A DNA stretch of 64,000 nt from Pseudomonas svalbardensis (GTDB lineage Bacteria > Pseudomonadota > Gammaproteobacteria > Pseudomonadales > Pseudomonadaceae). The stretch's first letter is position 1. The number at the start of each line of letters is the position of its first letter. The stretch is taken from contig NZ_CP125619.1 of NCBI RefSeq assembly GCF_030053115.1, forward strand, positions 4,475,501-4,539,500, written 5' to 3'. The position numbers were made by a program, and so were the translations under genes. Positions 9,901-20,660 of this stretch are shown here, piece by piece. The notes under the pieces are model-generated. The model was not told where the DNA came from. It did no database searches and saw nothing but the letters and a program-made list of their open reading frames with translations.

Positions 9901-10624
9901 CGATCACCCCGCCAATCGCTTGCTCATGTGCCAGCAACTGGAGTTTCTGGGCCACCGATTCAGCGTCGCACCGGACGGCCAGGCGGGATTTCAGGCATGG
10001 GAAGCCGAGCCGTTCGATCTGGTGATTGTCGATTGCAACATGCCGATCATGAACGGATACGAACTGGCCCGCGCCATTCGCCGACATGAACAAAAAACGC
10101 ACCGCCCGCCCTGTACCGTGCTGGGCTTTACCGCCAACGCACAACCGGAAGAAATACAACGCTGCAAACAAGCCGGGATGGACGACTGCCTGTTCAAGCC
10201 CCTTACCCTGATAGCCTTGAGTCAGTGGTTTGAAGGTATCAGGCCAACCGTCCGCGATCCCGCGTTCAGCCTGCAAGGACTGCGTCTTTTAACCGGGGGC
10301 GATCCGGTATTGGACCAACGATTATTAACCGAACTGTTGAACAGCAACCGTCTGGACCGACAAGAACTGCTGGCGCTGTCCCCCTCCAAAGAGCCTCAGC
10401 CATTTCTCGACATCGCCCACAAAATCAAGGGCGCCGCCCGAATCGTCCAGGCGTCCCGGGTGATCGACAGCTGCGAGGCGCTGGAAAAGGCCTGCCATGA
10501 AGTGTTTCATCACGACGAAGTGGCCGATTGCAGCAAGGCTATAGAGCGCGCCATGCTCGAATTGGAGCAAGCATTGCAGCAACAGATCGGCCAAAACGAC
10601 AAAAGCAGAATGACAGAGCCTTAA
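6968..10624 (+). CDS. rocS2: Unorthodox BvgS/RocS2-like hybrid sensor kinase
   Basis: 1218 residues from GTG 6968 (overlapping the regulator stop) or 1214 from ATG 6980. A signal sequence ends near AAAQT. Two periplasmic SBP_bac_3 (Venus flytrap) domains occupy about residues 45-285 and 290-525, a membrane helix about 540-562, a PAS domain about 580-700, then HisKA with His730 (ATMSHEIRTPMN), HATPase, a receiver with Asp1022 (LVIVDCNMPIMNG) and a C-terminal Hpt with His1151 (IAHKIKGAA). This is the four-step phosphorelay layout of BvgS, EvgS and RocS. The likely partner is the adjacent NarL-type regulator; the lone receiver at 5684 may also be a target. The ligand of the flytrap domains is unknown. 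Confidence 0.92.
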   Translation: MRDRMPSRIKDYLTLMAAGLCLNTSVAAAQTVSENYTLMSRSMAGHQEVQLDKSQRQWIESKRELILGTSAPDYPPFDLTISGHDYEGFTADYAGILGKTTGLPIKVLRFASREDAIEALENGEIDLLGTANGFEAHNADIVLSTPYAVDQPVLVTREGETRSLTDGLSGLRLSMVYHYLPLKEVKAMYPGAIITSFPSYQNAINAVAFDQADVFLGDTISTHYMINKGYLNNIRMANFGKHEAHGFSFAVHKANPQLLGIINAILMAIPTNERDNIAKRWSAGSDMLLTDQKLQLTDNEERWLAQHPVVRVVVNEAFAPLTFFDSDGNFRGVTADLLELIRLRTGLRFDVRRSRSDDEMIEQIRDNKADLIAALLPSAQRESTLNFTRPYLQNSFVLLTRKAADSPTSLAQLQDKRLAIAQGNPLVDYLRSEFPRIRLIETPDTFSAVELLAEGKAEGAVNSLVIANYFISSQLFEQTLQISTTIGTQQAAFSLATGRDSKELNAILNKALLSIAPEELGIINSRWRGYSASSQSTWRNVYRVFYQVVIGAGVLLLISVAWNAYMRRQIKQRQAAERALNDQFEFMRSLVNGTPHPIYVRDRQGLLQSCNDSYLEAFCTRREDVIGKGVMQANMSNAFEAREYQADYQRVVAEGKSLILDRALHIGDRRLTIYHWILPYRDSSGEVQGIIGGWIDISERRQLFDDLRYAKERADEANRAKTTFLATMSHEIRTPMNAVIGMLELTLKRIDHEHPDRPAIDVAYNSAKDLLELIGDILDIARIESGRLSLSPERVNPSEIVASVVRVFDGLARQKSLRLLLEFRPANPGFDVLLDPMRFKQVLSNLVSNAIKFTEQGQVRIIVDLHPTAEPERVRMLLQVHDSGIGINEQDQRRLFEPFAQADHSGQSARGGAGLGLVISRSLCEMMGGSLQLSSQPGVGTQVEVSLHLATLPLKQKPETVEAQIRTTTTPLNVLVVDDHPANRLLMCQQLEFLGHRFSVAPDGQAGFQAWEAEPFDLVIVDCNMPIMNGYELARAIRRHEQKTHRPPCTVLGFTANAQPEEIQRCKQAGMDDCLFKPLTLIALSQWFEGIRPTVRDPAFSLQGLRLLTGGDPVLDQRLLTELLNSNRLDRQELLALSPSKEPQPFLDIAHKIKGAARIVQASRVIDSCEALEKACHEVFHHDEVADCSKAIERAMLELEQALQQQIGQNDKSRMTEP

Positions 10625-10673
10625 CTATGCTTGGACGCTGAGCAGTGTGTTAACCATCATGGAGAGACCCGCA

Positions 10674-13622
10674 ATGCCCAGCCCACTGCGCCCGGATCAA
10701 CGGCGGTTTCCCCTGCACGTCCATATCAGCGTGATGTTCACTTTCCTGCTGTTGCTGACTGGCGTGGTGCTGGGCGTTTTCAACTACCAGCAAACCACGC
10801 AGATCATTCTTTCCAGCAGTGAAAAGCTCTTCAACCGTATCGAGCAGGACGTCCGTCTCGACCTGCACTCTACCTATGAGCCGATTCGCCATCTGCTGAC
10901 CCTGCTGGCGGAATACCCGGCGACCCAGGCACCTGACCTTGCGCAACGCCTGGCGCTGCTCAAACCCTTCAGCCAGTCGCTCAAGGACAACCCCGACCTG
11001 GCCTCGTTGTATCTGGGCTATGGCAACGGTGATTTCTTCATGGTTCGGCCCTTGCGAACCCCCAACCTGAAAACGCTCCTCAAGGCACCGGATACTGCGG
11101 CTTATCAGGTGTGGAGCATTGAGCGAACAGGCAACAGCGGTCAGGTCCGCTCCCAATCATTGTTTTTCGATCAGGATCTGGCCCTCATCAGCCGCCAGGA
11201 CAATCCCGACGAAACCTACGATCCGCGAACCCGCGCCTGGTATGCCAGCGCCCGCAGCGACAACGATCAGATCACCACCGAACCCTACATTTTTTTCTCC
11301 ACCCGTAATGTCGGCACTACCCTGGCCCGGCGCAGCGGCGAACAGGCCATCATGGGTGCCGATCTGACCCTGGAGGAACTCTCCGCGACCCTGGCCAAAC
11401 ATGTTGTGACCCCCAGTACCGAAATAGTGCTGTTCGATGCTGAAGGGAACGCCATCGCGTATCCCGACAGCAGCAAACTGATCATCGACGATCAGACTGC
11501 CCGCCTGATCAAAGCCACCGACCTGAGCCCCAGCCTCGGCGCATTGCTCAACAATCCCCCCGCAGGTAATCGCCTGGATGTCGCCGGTCGTCAATGGATC
11601 GTTGCCCGCAGCCGCATGCAAGAAGGCGGCCCCCAAGGACTGCAACTGGCGCTGCTGGTGCCGGAAGATGAATTACTCGTCGATGCCTACCGCATGCGCT
11701 GGCAAGGCGCACTGATTACCCTGGCCACGCTGTTGCTGTGCCTGCCGCTGGGCTGGCTGACCTCGCGGATTCTGGTTAAACCCCTGCGCGCGCTGGTACG
11801 GGAGGCCGATGCGGTTCGCAGTTTCGACTTCAACTTTCCGGCCTCACGTCGCTCTCCCGTGCTCGAAGTCGACCAACTGAGCGTGTCGATGACGCGCATG
11901 AAAGACACCCTGGCGAGTTTTTTCCAGATCACCGACAGCCTGAGCGCCGAGACTCGCTTCGCCCCCTTGCTCGAACGGGTGTTGTTTGAAACCGTGAAAA
12001 TTGGCCAGGCCCAGGCCGGTCTGATCTACCTGGGCGAAAGCGATGGCGATCGCATGGAGCCCCATGGTCTGGTCGTCAACGGCACCTCACGGGCATTGCC
12101 GTCATTTGATCTTCGAGGACACGAACTCCAGGCTCCGCAAAGCCCTGCATGGCTACAACAGCTGTCAAATGCGGACAACGTCGTCACCACGCTTGGTTTT
12201 GAACAGGCCGGGGATTTGCAGAAGGTGTTGCTTGCGCTGGAGTGCCCCCGGGTTCATCTGATCGGCATTCGGCTGCACAATCGTCATAACGAAACCGTGG
12301 GCCTGCTGGTCCTGCTGTTGGCTGATACCGGCAACCAGAGCGATCTGGAAAAACTTCGCCCGGACCGTATCGCGTTCCTCCAGGCCGTGTCCGGCGCGGC
12401 CGCCGTGAGTATCGAAAGTCAGCGTCTGCAAGCCAAACAAAAACAACTGCTGGATTCCTTCATTCAACTGCTGGCGGGGGCGATTGACGCCAAAAGCCCC
12501 TACACCGGCGGTCACTGCCAGCGAGTGCCGGCGCTGACCCTGATGCTCGCCCAAGCCGCCGCTGCCAGCCAGGACCCGGCCTTCAGTGGCTATCAACCCA
12601 CCGAAGATGAATGGGAAGCGCTGCACATCGCCGCCTGGCTGCACGATTGCGGCAAGGTCACCACTCCGGAATACGTGGTCGATAAAGCCACGAAACTGGA
12701 AACGCTTAACGACCGCATCCACGAAATCCGCACCCGTTTCGAAGTGCTCAAGCGCGATGTCTGGATCAACTATTGGCAAGCCATGGCCCTGGGCGGTGAC
12801 GAGCAGCACCTGGCCGAACTGCGCAACGCCACTCTGGCGGGACTGGACGATGACTTCGCGTTCGTTGCCCGCTGCAACCTGGGTGGCGAGGCGATGGCCG
12901 AGCCCGACCTGCAACGCCTGCACAGCATGGCCCAGCGCACCTGGACCCGAACACTGGATGACCGGCTGGGCGTTTCCTGGGAAGAGAACCGACGCCAGGC
13001 GCGAACCCCGGCACCGGCACTGCCGGTCAGCGAACCATTACTGGCGGACAAACCCGAGCACCTGTTCGAACGGCCCGAAGCCGAACTGATTCCAGAGGAT
13101 AATCCGTGGGGGTTCAAGCTCGATGTGCCGCCCTACAAGTACAACCGGGGCGAACTCTACAACCTGAGCGTTGCCCGAGGCACCCTGACCCGCGAGGAGC
13201 GTTACATCATCAATCACCACATGGTGCAGACGATTCTGATGCTCAGCCACCTGCCCTTCCCCGGCCACCTCACCAACGTCGCGGAGATCGCCGGCGGCCA
13301 CCACGAGAAGATGGACGGCACCGGGTATCCCAAACAGTTGAAGCGCGAAGAAATGAGCCTGCCGGCGCGGATGATGGCGATTGCCGATATTTTCGAAGCG
13401 CTGACCGCCGCCGATCGCCCCTACAAGAAAGCCAAGTCGTTGAGCGAAGCGCTGGGCATCATGGCCACCATGTGCCGGGACGCCCACATCGATCCTGAGG
13501 TGTTCGGGCTGTTCATCAACGCGCAAATCTACTCGCAGTACGCCGATCGATTCCTCGATCCCCAACAGATCGATGCGGTTGATCCGACAAGCCTGCTGGT
13601 CAAGGCAGGCTTGCGGGCATGA
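10674..13622 (+). CDS. Membrane-bound dCache-HAMP-GAF-HD-GYP c-di-GMP phosphodiesterase
   Basis: 982 residues from ATG 10674, which has GGAGAG seven bases upstream; GTG 10647 and ATG 10659 are alternatives without good sites. A first membrane helix (about 20-40) is followed by a large periplasmic double-Cache region (YDPRTRAWYASAR), a second helix (about 340-360), a HAMP-like linker, a GAF-like region and an HD-GYP domain. The HD pair is His657-Asp658 (AAWLHDCGK) and GYP is at about 884-886 (HHEKMDGTGYP). Between them lies an insertion of roughly 180 residues, longer than in classical HD-GYP proteins. It follows the Roc2-like kinase by 49 bases on the same strand and may share its transcript, giving the system its own c-di-GMP output. 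Confidence 0.9.
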   Translation: MPSPLRPDQRRFPLHVHISVMFTFLLLLTGVVLGVFNYQQTTQIILSSSEKLFNRIEQDVRLDLHSTYEPIRHLLTLLAEYPATQAPDLAQRLALLKPFSQSLKDNPDLASLYLGYGNGDFFMVRPLRTPNLKTLLKAPDTAAYQVWSIERTGNSGQVRSQSLFFDQDLALISRQDNPDETYDPRTRAWYASARSDNDQITTEPYIFFSTRNVGTTLARRSGEQAIMGADLTLEELSATLAKHVVTPSTEIVLFDAEGNAIAYPDSSKLIIDDQTARLIKATDLSPSLGALLNNPPAGNRLDVAGRQWIVARSRMQEGGPQGLQLALLVPEDELLVDAYRMRWQGALITLATLLLCLPLGWLTSRILVKPLRALVREADAVRSFDFNFPASRRSPVLEVDQLSVSMTRMKDTLASFFQITDSLSAETRFAPLLERVLFETVKIGQAQAGLIYLGESDGDRMEPHGLVVNGTSRALPSFDLRGHELQAPQSPAWLQQLSNADNVVTTLGFEQAGDLQKVLLALECPRVHLIGIRLHNRHNETVGLLVLLLADTGNQSDLEKLRPDRIAFLQAVSGAAAVSIESQRLQAKQKQLLDSFIQLLAGAIDAKSPYTGGHCQRVPALTLMLAQAAAASQDPAFSGYQPTEDEWEALHIAAWLHDCGKVTTPEYVVDKATKLETLNDRIHEIRTRFEVLKRDVWINYWQAMALGGDEQHLAELRNATLAGLDDDFAFVARCNLGGEAMAEPDLQRLHSMAQRTWTRTLDDRLGVSWEENRRQARTPAPALPVSEPLLADKPEHLFERPEAELIPEDNPWGFKLDVPPYKYNRGELYNLSVARGTLTREERYIINHHMVQTILMLSHLPFPGHLTNVAEIAGGHHEKMDGTGYPKQLKREEMSLPARMMAIADIFEALTAADRPYKKAKSLSEALGIMATMCRDAHIDPEVFGLFINAQIYSQYADRFLDPQQIDAVDPTSLLVKAGLRA

Positions 13623-14105
13623 TCAGCAGTCGGTCAGGCGCAGGAAAATCGCCGCCAATTGCTCGATACCGGCCTGATCTTCAGCGGTAAAACGCGCCAG
13701 TTTCGGGCTATCGAGGTCCAGCACGCCGATCAGGCGACCGCCCTTGACCAGGGGCACGACCAGCTCGCTGTTCGACGCGCTGTCGCAAGCGATGTGCCCG
13801 GGGAACGCGTGCACGTCCTCGACCAACTGGGTCTGCAAGGTCGCCGCCGCAGCCCCGCACACGCCCCGACCGAATGGAATCCGCACGCAGGCGATCTGCC
13901 CTTGAAAAGGGCCAAGTACCAGTTCTTCGTTGCGATTGAGGTAGAAACCGGCCCAGTTCAGGTCATCGAGCTGGTTGAACAGGAACGCCGAGAACTGCGC
14001 GGCGTTAGCGATGAAATCCCGCTCGTCCGCCAGCAATGACTCCAATTGCGCCCACAGCATGCCGTAGCCTTCGAGGCCCTGGCCGCTCTTTTGTAAATCG
14101 ATCAT
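13623..14105 (-). CDS. msrC: Free methionine-(R)-sulfoxide reductase (GAF-domain fRMsr)
   Basis: 160 residues from ATG 14105, which overlaps the stop of the DUF815 gene by four bases; a longer frame to 14234 lies inside that gene. Single GAF fold with the fRMsr hallmarks: NWAGFYLN, the cysteines in IACVRIPFGRGVCGAAA and the resolving Cys in GHIACDSASNSELVVPL, followed by GVLDLDSP. It reduces free Met-R-sulfoxide with thioredoxin and fits with msrB and gpx a few kilobases away. It converges with the HD-GYP gene with no spacer. Confidence 0.9.
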   Translation of the reverse strand: MIDLQKSGQGLEGYGMLWAQLESLLADERDFIANAAQFSAFLFNQLDDLNWAGFYLNRNEELVLGPFQGQIACVRIPFGRGVCGAAAATLQTQLVEDVHAFPGHIACDSASNSELVVPLVKGGRLIGVLDLDSPKLARFTAEDQAGIEQLAAIFLRLTDC

Positions 14106-14992
14106 GCCTTGTGCTCCAACAGCTTCAGCCCGACCCAATAGCGGGCAAATTGATACGCGCAACGTCCGTTGCGATTGCCCCGGCCCGTGGCCCAGCGCAC
14201 CGCGAGGATGTCCAGTTCTTCGTCTCGCTGCCACTTAAGGCCCGCCTTGTCGGCCAGTTGACCGATCCAGTGTTCGACGACGTTGAGGAAGTGCTCCTGG
14301 GTAAACGGATAGAACGACAGCCACAATCCAAACCGATCCGACAGCGCAATCTTGTCTTCCACCGCCTCGCTGGGATGGAGTTCGCCGTCAACGCGTTTCC
14401 AGTTTTCGTTATCGCTTTCCTTTTCCGGCACCAGGTGGCGACGGTTGGACGTGGCGTACAGCAAAACGTTATCCGGCGCCTGTTCGAGAGAGCCGTCGAG
14501 CACGCTCTTGAGCACCCGGTAATCGCCTTCTCCCGACTCGAACGACAGGTCATCGCAGAACAGCACGAAACGCTGGGGCAGCCTGGCGATCTGTTCGACC
14601 ACTCGCGGCAAGTCCGCCAGGTGATCGCGTTCGATCTCGATCAGCCGCAGACCGGCCTTGGCGTGTTCGGCCAGCAAGGCGCGCACCAGCGACGATTTAC
14701 CGGTGCCGCGCGCGCCCCAGAGCAATGCGTGGTTGGCCGGCATGCCATCGAGGAACTGCTGGGTATTTCGCCCCAGTTGCTCCAGTTGCCGGTCGACACC
14801 GATCAGGTCGGACAAACGCATGTCGAGGCTGACTTCCAGCGGCAACAGAAACCCGCTGCGCCCCTCGCGCTGCCAGCGCGCGGCAAGGCAATGATTCCAG
14901 TCGATAACTTGCCGAGGGGCGGGCAGCAGCGGTTCGATACGGGCCAAAACGGCATCGGCGCGTTCAAGAAAAGCATTTAATCGGGAATCCAC
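14102..14992 (-). CDS. DUF815-family AAA-type ATP-binding protein
   Basis: 296 residues from GTG 14992, chosen because GAGGAG lies about six bases upstream; the frame is open to 15178 but that part has no ribosome site and overlaps sagS. Walker A is WGARGTGKSSL (about residues 92-102), the Walker B-like block is FVLFCDDLSFE, and a sensor-type YATSNRRHL follows, as in DUF815 proteins. These are uncharacterised P-loop ATPases. It is translationally coupled to msrC downstream and divergent from sagS. Confidence 0.82.
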   Translation of the reverse strand: MDSRLNAFLERADAVLARIEPLLPAPRQVIDWNHCLAARWQREGRSGFLLPLEVSLDMRLSDLIGVDRQLEQLGRNTQQFLDGMPANHALLWGARGTGKSSLVRALLAEHAKAGLRLIEIERDHLADLPRVVEQIARLPQRFVLFCDDLSFESGEGDYRVLKSVLDGSLEQAPDNVLLYATSNRRHLVPEKESDNENWKRVDGELHPSEAVEDKIALSDRFGLWLSFYPFTQEHFLNVVEHWIGQLADKAGLKWQRDEELDILAVRWATGRGNRNGRCAYQFARYWVGLKLLEHKA

Positions 14993-15143
14993 GTCTTCTC
15001 CTCGGGCACGTTCACAGTAATGATGGCGATACAGCGACGAAACACAGCGTTCGGTGTCCGGTTCATCCCTTTGCACAAGGGCTCGCGAGAACATCGGTAT
15101 CCATGCATGATCGACTATGCTTGAGCAGCGAAGGGAAACGGAA

Positions 15144-17463
<2,320 letters not shown>

Positions 17464-17480
<17 letters not shown>

Positions 17481-17925
17481 TTTGCCCCAAAAGGTGATCA
17501 AGACCATCGCGGAGATCGTTCAGGCGATCCAGATCCACACCGCTGTCGCATAACAGACGGGCCTTGAGCGGCCCGACCTGATCGCGCAAAGCCTTGCCGG
17601 TTGGCGACAGGCTCAAGTGCACTTCACGCTCGTCCCGCGCCGAGCGCTGACGCTGAACCAGTTGCAGTTGCTCAAGACGCTTGAGCAACGGCGTCAGCGT
17701 GCCGGAATCCAGCGCCAGACGTTCGCCCAACGCCTTGACCGTCGGCTGCTCCGGGGCTGCCTCCTGCCATTCCCACAACACCAGCATCGCCAGGTATTGC
17801 GGGTAGGTCAGGCCGAGCTGATCGAGCATCGGCTTGTAGGCGCGGATCACCGCCCGGGAAGCGGCGTACAGCTTGAAGCACAGTTGACTGTCAAGCTTCA
17901 GGGAATCGACTGACAAGGTGTTCAT
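17464..17925 (-). CDS. ospR: OspR/OhrR-type MarR-family peroxide-sensing repressor
   Basis: 153 residues from ATG 17925, overlapping the gpx stop by ATGA. MarR winged helix (LGERLALDSGTLTPLLKRLE, then RSARDEREVHLSLSPTG) with the single N-terminal redox Cys at residue 16 (SQLCFKLYAASR) that defines one-Cys OhrR sensors. Being second in an operon with glutathione peroxidase rather than next to ohr points to OspR, which in P. aeruginosa represses gpx and affects pigment and beta-lactam phenotypes. It is probably autoregulated from a promoter ahead of gpx. OhrR remains an alternative name. Confidence 0.87.
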
Positions 17926-18407
17926 TTGAGCAGGGCTTCGATCTCGCGGGTCAGGTCCTGCGGCTTGGTCGCGGGGGCGAAGCGCTTGACCAACTGGCCA
18001 TCCTTGCCGATCAGAAACTTGGTGAAGTTCCACTTGATGCCTTGGGAACCCAGCACACCCGGCGCGCGCTTTTTCAGTTGAACGAACAGCGGATGGGCGC
18101 CGGCGCCATTGACTTCAATCTTTTTGAACAGCGGAAAACTGACGCCGAAGTTCAACTCGCAGAACTCGGAAATCGCCCCTTCGTTGCCTGGCTCTTGCTT
18201 GCCGAACTGATTGCACGGAAAGCCCAGCACCACCAGACCTTGATCCTTGTAGGTCTGCCACAACTCTTCAAGGCCTTTGTATTGCGGAGTGAAGCCGCAT
18301 TTACTCGCGGTATTGACCACCAACACGGCCTTGCCGGCGAAATCCGCCAGGGTCTTTTGCTCACCCTTGATGGTGGTGCAAGGGATGCTTAGCAGGTTGT
18401 CGCTCAT
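17922..18407 (-). CDS. gpx: Glutathione peroxidase family thiol peroxidase
   Basis: 161 residues from ATG 18407; an in-frame codon at 18440 is less likely. The peroxidatic Cys37 lies in NTASKCGFTPQY, with the conserved Gln/Trp partners in FPCNQFGKQEPG and KWNFTKFLI. It is a Cys, not Sec, enzyme and is likely to use thioredoxin or glutathione to reduce hydroperoxides in the cytoplasm; no signal peptide is present. First gene of the gpx-ospR operon; msrB follows upstream after about 100 bases on the same strand but with its own leader. Confidence 0.93.
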   Translation of the reverse strand: MSDNLLSIPCTTIKGEQKTLADFAGKAVLVVNTASKCGFTPQYKGLEELWQTYKDQGLVVLGFPCNQFGKQEPGNEGAISEFCELNFGVSFPLFKKIEVNGAGAHPLFVQLKKRAPGVLGSQGIKWNFTKFLIGKDGQLVKRFAPATKPQDLTREIEALLK

Positions 18408-18511
18408 GGTTCTGACTCTAAATGAGGGAAGACGAGACAAACATAGCGAGCAATTGAATTGCGTGCAATTTAAATATCCGAAGGGCGATCATCGGATCGC
18501 CCATTGGCTTA

Positions 18512-18910
18512 TTACCCGCGGGGTACCAGGTCCAGGCACACCGAGTTGATGCAATAACGCAGGCCGGTCGGCGGCGGACCATCCGGGAACACGTGCCCAA
18601 GGTGCGCATCGCATTTGGCACAGACCACTTCGGTGCGGATCATGCCGTGGCTGACGTCACGGATCTCGACCATGGCGCTGTCACCGATCGGAGCATAGAA
18701 GCTCGGCCAGCCGCAGCCGGAGTCGAATTTGGTTTTGGAGTCGAACAGCAGCTCGTTGCAGCAGATGCAGTGGTAAACACCATCGACCTTGCTGTCGTTG
18801 TATTTGCCGGAGAACGGCCGTTCAGTGCCTTTGAGGCGGCAAACGTTGTACTGCTCCGGATCGAGCATCGCCCGCCATTCTTCCAGGGTTTTTTCCAACT
18901 TTTCCATCAT
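18512..18910 (-). CDS. msrB: Peptide-methionine (R)-S-oxide reductase MsrB
   Basis: 132 residues; ATG 18910 or ATG 18907, both close behind a GAGG ribosome site. It has the two zinc CxxC pairs ([10 protein letters not shown] and [12 protein letters not shown]), the [10 protein letters not shown] block, and the catalytic Cys in [12 protein letters not shown]. It repairs methionine-R-sulfoxide in proteins using thioredoxin. A hairpin with a U-run lies directly ahead of its ribosome site (see 18926). Neighbouring gpx, ospR and msrC give the region an oxidative-repair theme. Confidence 0.95.
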   Translation of the reverse strand: MMEKLEKTLEEWRAMLDPEQYNVCRLKGTERPFSGKYNDSKVDGVYHCICCNELLFDSKTKFDSGCGWPSFYAPIGDSAMVEIRDVSHGMIRTEVVCAKCDAHLGHVFPDGPPPTGLRYCINSVCLDLVPRG

Positions 18911-18925
18911 CACACCTCAGCAGCT

Positions 18926-18962
18926 GAAAAAGCCCGATCTGTACCTTTTCCACGGATCGGGC
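18926..18962 (-). terminator. Terminator-like hairpin in the msrB leader (possible attenuator)
   Basis: Read on the minus strand, GCCCGATC ... GATCGGGC (8 bp) is followed at once by TTTTT, then by the msrB ribosome site and start. No minus-strand gene lies upstream that it would terminate, because alaA runs the other way. It could therefore attenuate msrB, or simply insulate it if the msrB promoter lies downstream of the hairpin. Confidence 0.6.
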
Positions 18963-19133
18963 GGCACGTATGATTGCGCCTCGTCAAACGCCAGTCTGGC
19001 AGCCAGACCTCGCGCATTCAAACGGATTTATGGGTGCTGCCTCTCAAGGCGCCAGGCCTGTGTGAATACGCAGGATTCCCAGTACGGTCGTTCATACGCC
19101 GCCTGGATCGTTCATTTTCGGGAACACATCGCC

Positions 19134-20345
19134 ATGCAGGTCAGCAAATCGAACAAGCTCGCCAACGTCTGCTACGACATTCGCGGCCCAGTGCTCAAGC
19201 ACGCCAAACGCCTGGAAGAGGAAGGCCATCGCATCCTCAAGCTGAACATCGGCAACCCGGCGCCTTTTGGTTTCGAAGCGCCGGATGAAATCCTTCAGGA
19301 CGTCATCCGCAACCTGCCGACTGCTCAGGGCTACAGCGATTCCAAAGGTCTGTTCAGCGCCCGCAAGGCCGTGATGCAGTACTACCAGCAAAAGCAGGTA
19401 GAAGGCGTCGGCATCGAAGACATCTATTTGGGTAACGGCGTTTCCGAGCTGATCGTGATGTCGATGCAGGCCCTGCTCAACAACGGCGACGAAGTGCTGG
19501 TGCCGGCCCCGGACTACCCGCTGTGGACCGCCGCGGTGAGCCTGTCGGGCGGCAACCCGGTGCATTACCTGTGCGACGAGCAAGCCAACTGGTGGCCGGA
19601 TCTGGCCGACATCAAGGCCAAGATCACCCCGAACACCAAAGCACTGGTGATCATCAACCCGAACAACCCGACGGGCGCGGTGTATTCGAAAGAAGTCCTG
19701 CTGGGCATGCTGGAACTGGCCCGTCAGCACAACCTGGTGGTTTTTTCCGACGAGATCTACGACAAGATTCTGTACGACGATGCCGTGCACATCTGCACGG
19801 CTTCCCTGGCGCCAGATCTGCTGTGCCTGACGTTCAACGGTCTGTCAAAGTCATATCGCGTGGCGGGTTTTCGTTCCGGCTGGATCGCCATTTCAGGCCC
19901 GAAACACCACGCCCAGAGCTACATCGAAGGCATCGACATGCTGGCCAACATGCGTCTGTGTGCCAACGTGCCGAGCCAGCATGCGATCCAGACCGCCCTC
20001 GGCGGCTACCAGAGCATCAATGATCTGGTATTGCCCAACGGACGATTGTTGGAACAGCGCAATCGCACCTGGGAACTGCTCAACGACATTCCCGGCGTGA
20101 GCTGCGTCAAGCCAATGGGCGCGCTGTATGCGTTCCCACGGATCGACCCGAAAGTCTGCCCGATCCATAACGACGAGAAATTCGTGCTCGACCTGCTACT
20201 GTCGGAGAAGCTGCTGGTGGTTCAAGGCACCGCCTTCAACTGGCCATGGCCGGACCACTTCCGTGTGGTGACCCTGCCGCGCGTGGACGACCTGGACATG
20301 GCCATCGGACGTATCGGCAACTTCCTCAAGTCCTATCGCCAGTAA
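19134..20345 (+). CDS. alaA: Glutamate-pyruvate aminotransferase AlaA (class I/II PLP enzyme)
   Basis: 403 residues from ATG 19134; the frame stays open upstream to 18789 across msrB, but the conserved protein begins MQVSKSNKLANVCYDIRGP. Fold-type I aminotransferase with PAPDYPLW, INPNNPTGAVYS, the SDEIYDKILYD Asp/Tyr pair, the PLP lysine in FNGLSKSYRVAGFRSGW and the substrate Arg near FRVVTLPR. It matches AlaA/YfbQ, the main alanine-forming transaminase. Divergent from msrB. Confidence 0.9.
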   Translation: MQVSKSNKLANVCYDIRGPVLKHAKRLEEEGHRILKLNIGNPAPFGFEAPDEILQDVIRNLPTAQGYSDSKGLFSARKAVMQYYQQKQVEGVGIEDIYLGNGVSELIVMSMQALLNNGDEVLVPAPDYPLWTAAVSLSGGNPVHYLCDEQANWWPDLADIKAKITPNTKALVIINPNNPTGAVYSKEVLLGMLELARQHNLVVFSDEIYDKILYDDAVHICTASLAPDLLCLTFNGLSKSYRVAGFRSGWIAISGPKHHAQSYIEGIDMLANMRLCANVPSQHAIQTALGGYQSINDLVLPNGRLLEQRNRTWELLNDIPGVSCVKPMGALYAFPRIDPKVCPIHNDEKFVLDLLLSEKLLVVQGTAFNWPWPDHFRVVTLPRVDDLDMAIGRIGNFLKSYRQ

Positions 20346-20353
20346 CCTGCCTG

Positions 20354-20387
20354 TCACCGTGCGACGCTTGCGCAAGTCGCACGGTGA
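20354..20387. terminator. Hairpin downstream of alaA
   Basis: A 12-base arm TCACCGTGCGAC pairs with GTCGCACGGTGA across a ten-base loop, eight bases after the alaA stop. It is a strong stem but lacks a clear U-run, so it may be a transcript-end stabiliser or a Rho-assisted end rather than a simple intrinsic terminator. Confidence 0.55.
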
Positions 20388-20660
20388 TTGATTCAGCAAC
20401 ATTTCTTTGCGCCCTGCCGAACATCGCTGCTTCAAGCGCTAACTGATGACCGTTGAGTGCTCGCGTCTAACAACGGCGGGGCTTATGACGCTAATTGCCT
20501 GACAAACGCTTCCCGCATCGACGTCGGAAATGCCCTTCAAACAGCTAGACTGTTGCCGTAGGACACAGTTTGAAATAGTCACTTGGTTGAATAGCCTGGG
20601 TCAGCACCTTATATACCCCGCAGTACGCTACATCTTTAGCATGAGGAGATTTCTACAACC
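20388..20660. other. Intergenic region between alaA and htpX
   Basis: No gene was found. The region should hold the htpX promoter. A CTTGG...TATATACCCC stretch near 20582-20619 only loosely resembles a heat-shock (sigma-32) promoter and is not called. The htpX ribosome site GAGGAG is at 20643-20648. Confidence 0.4.

Noticed and set aside
20575..20640. Heat-shock (sigma-32) promoter for htpX
   Set aside because: Only a loose match to CTTGAAA and CCCCAT with unclear spacing.
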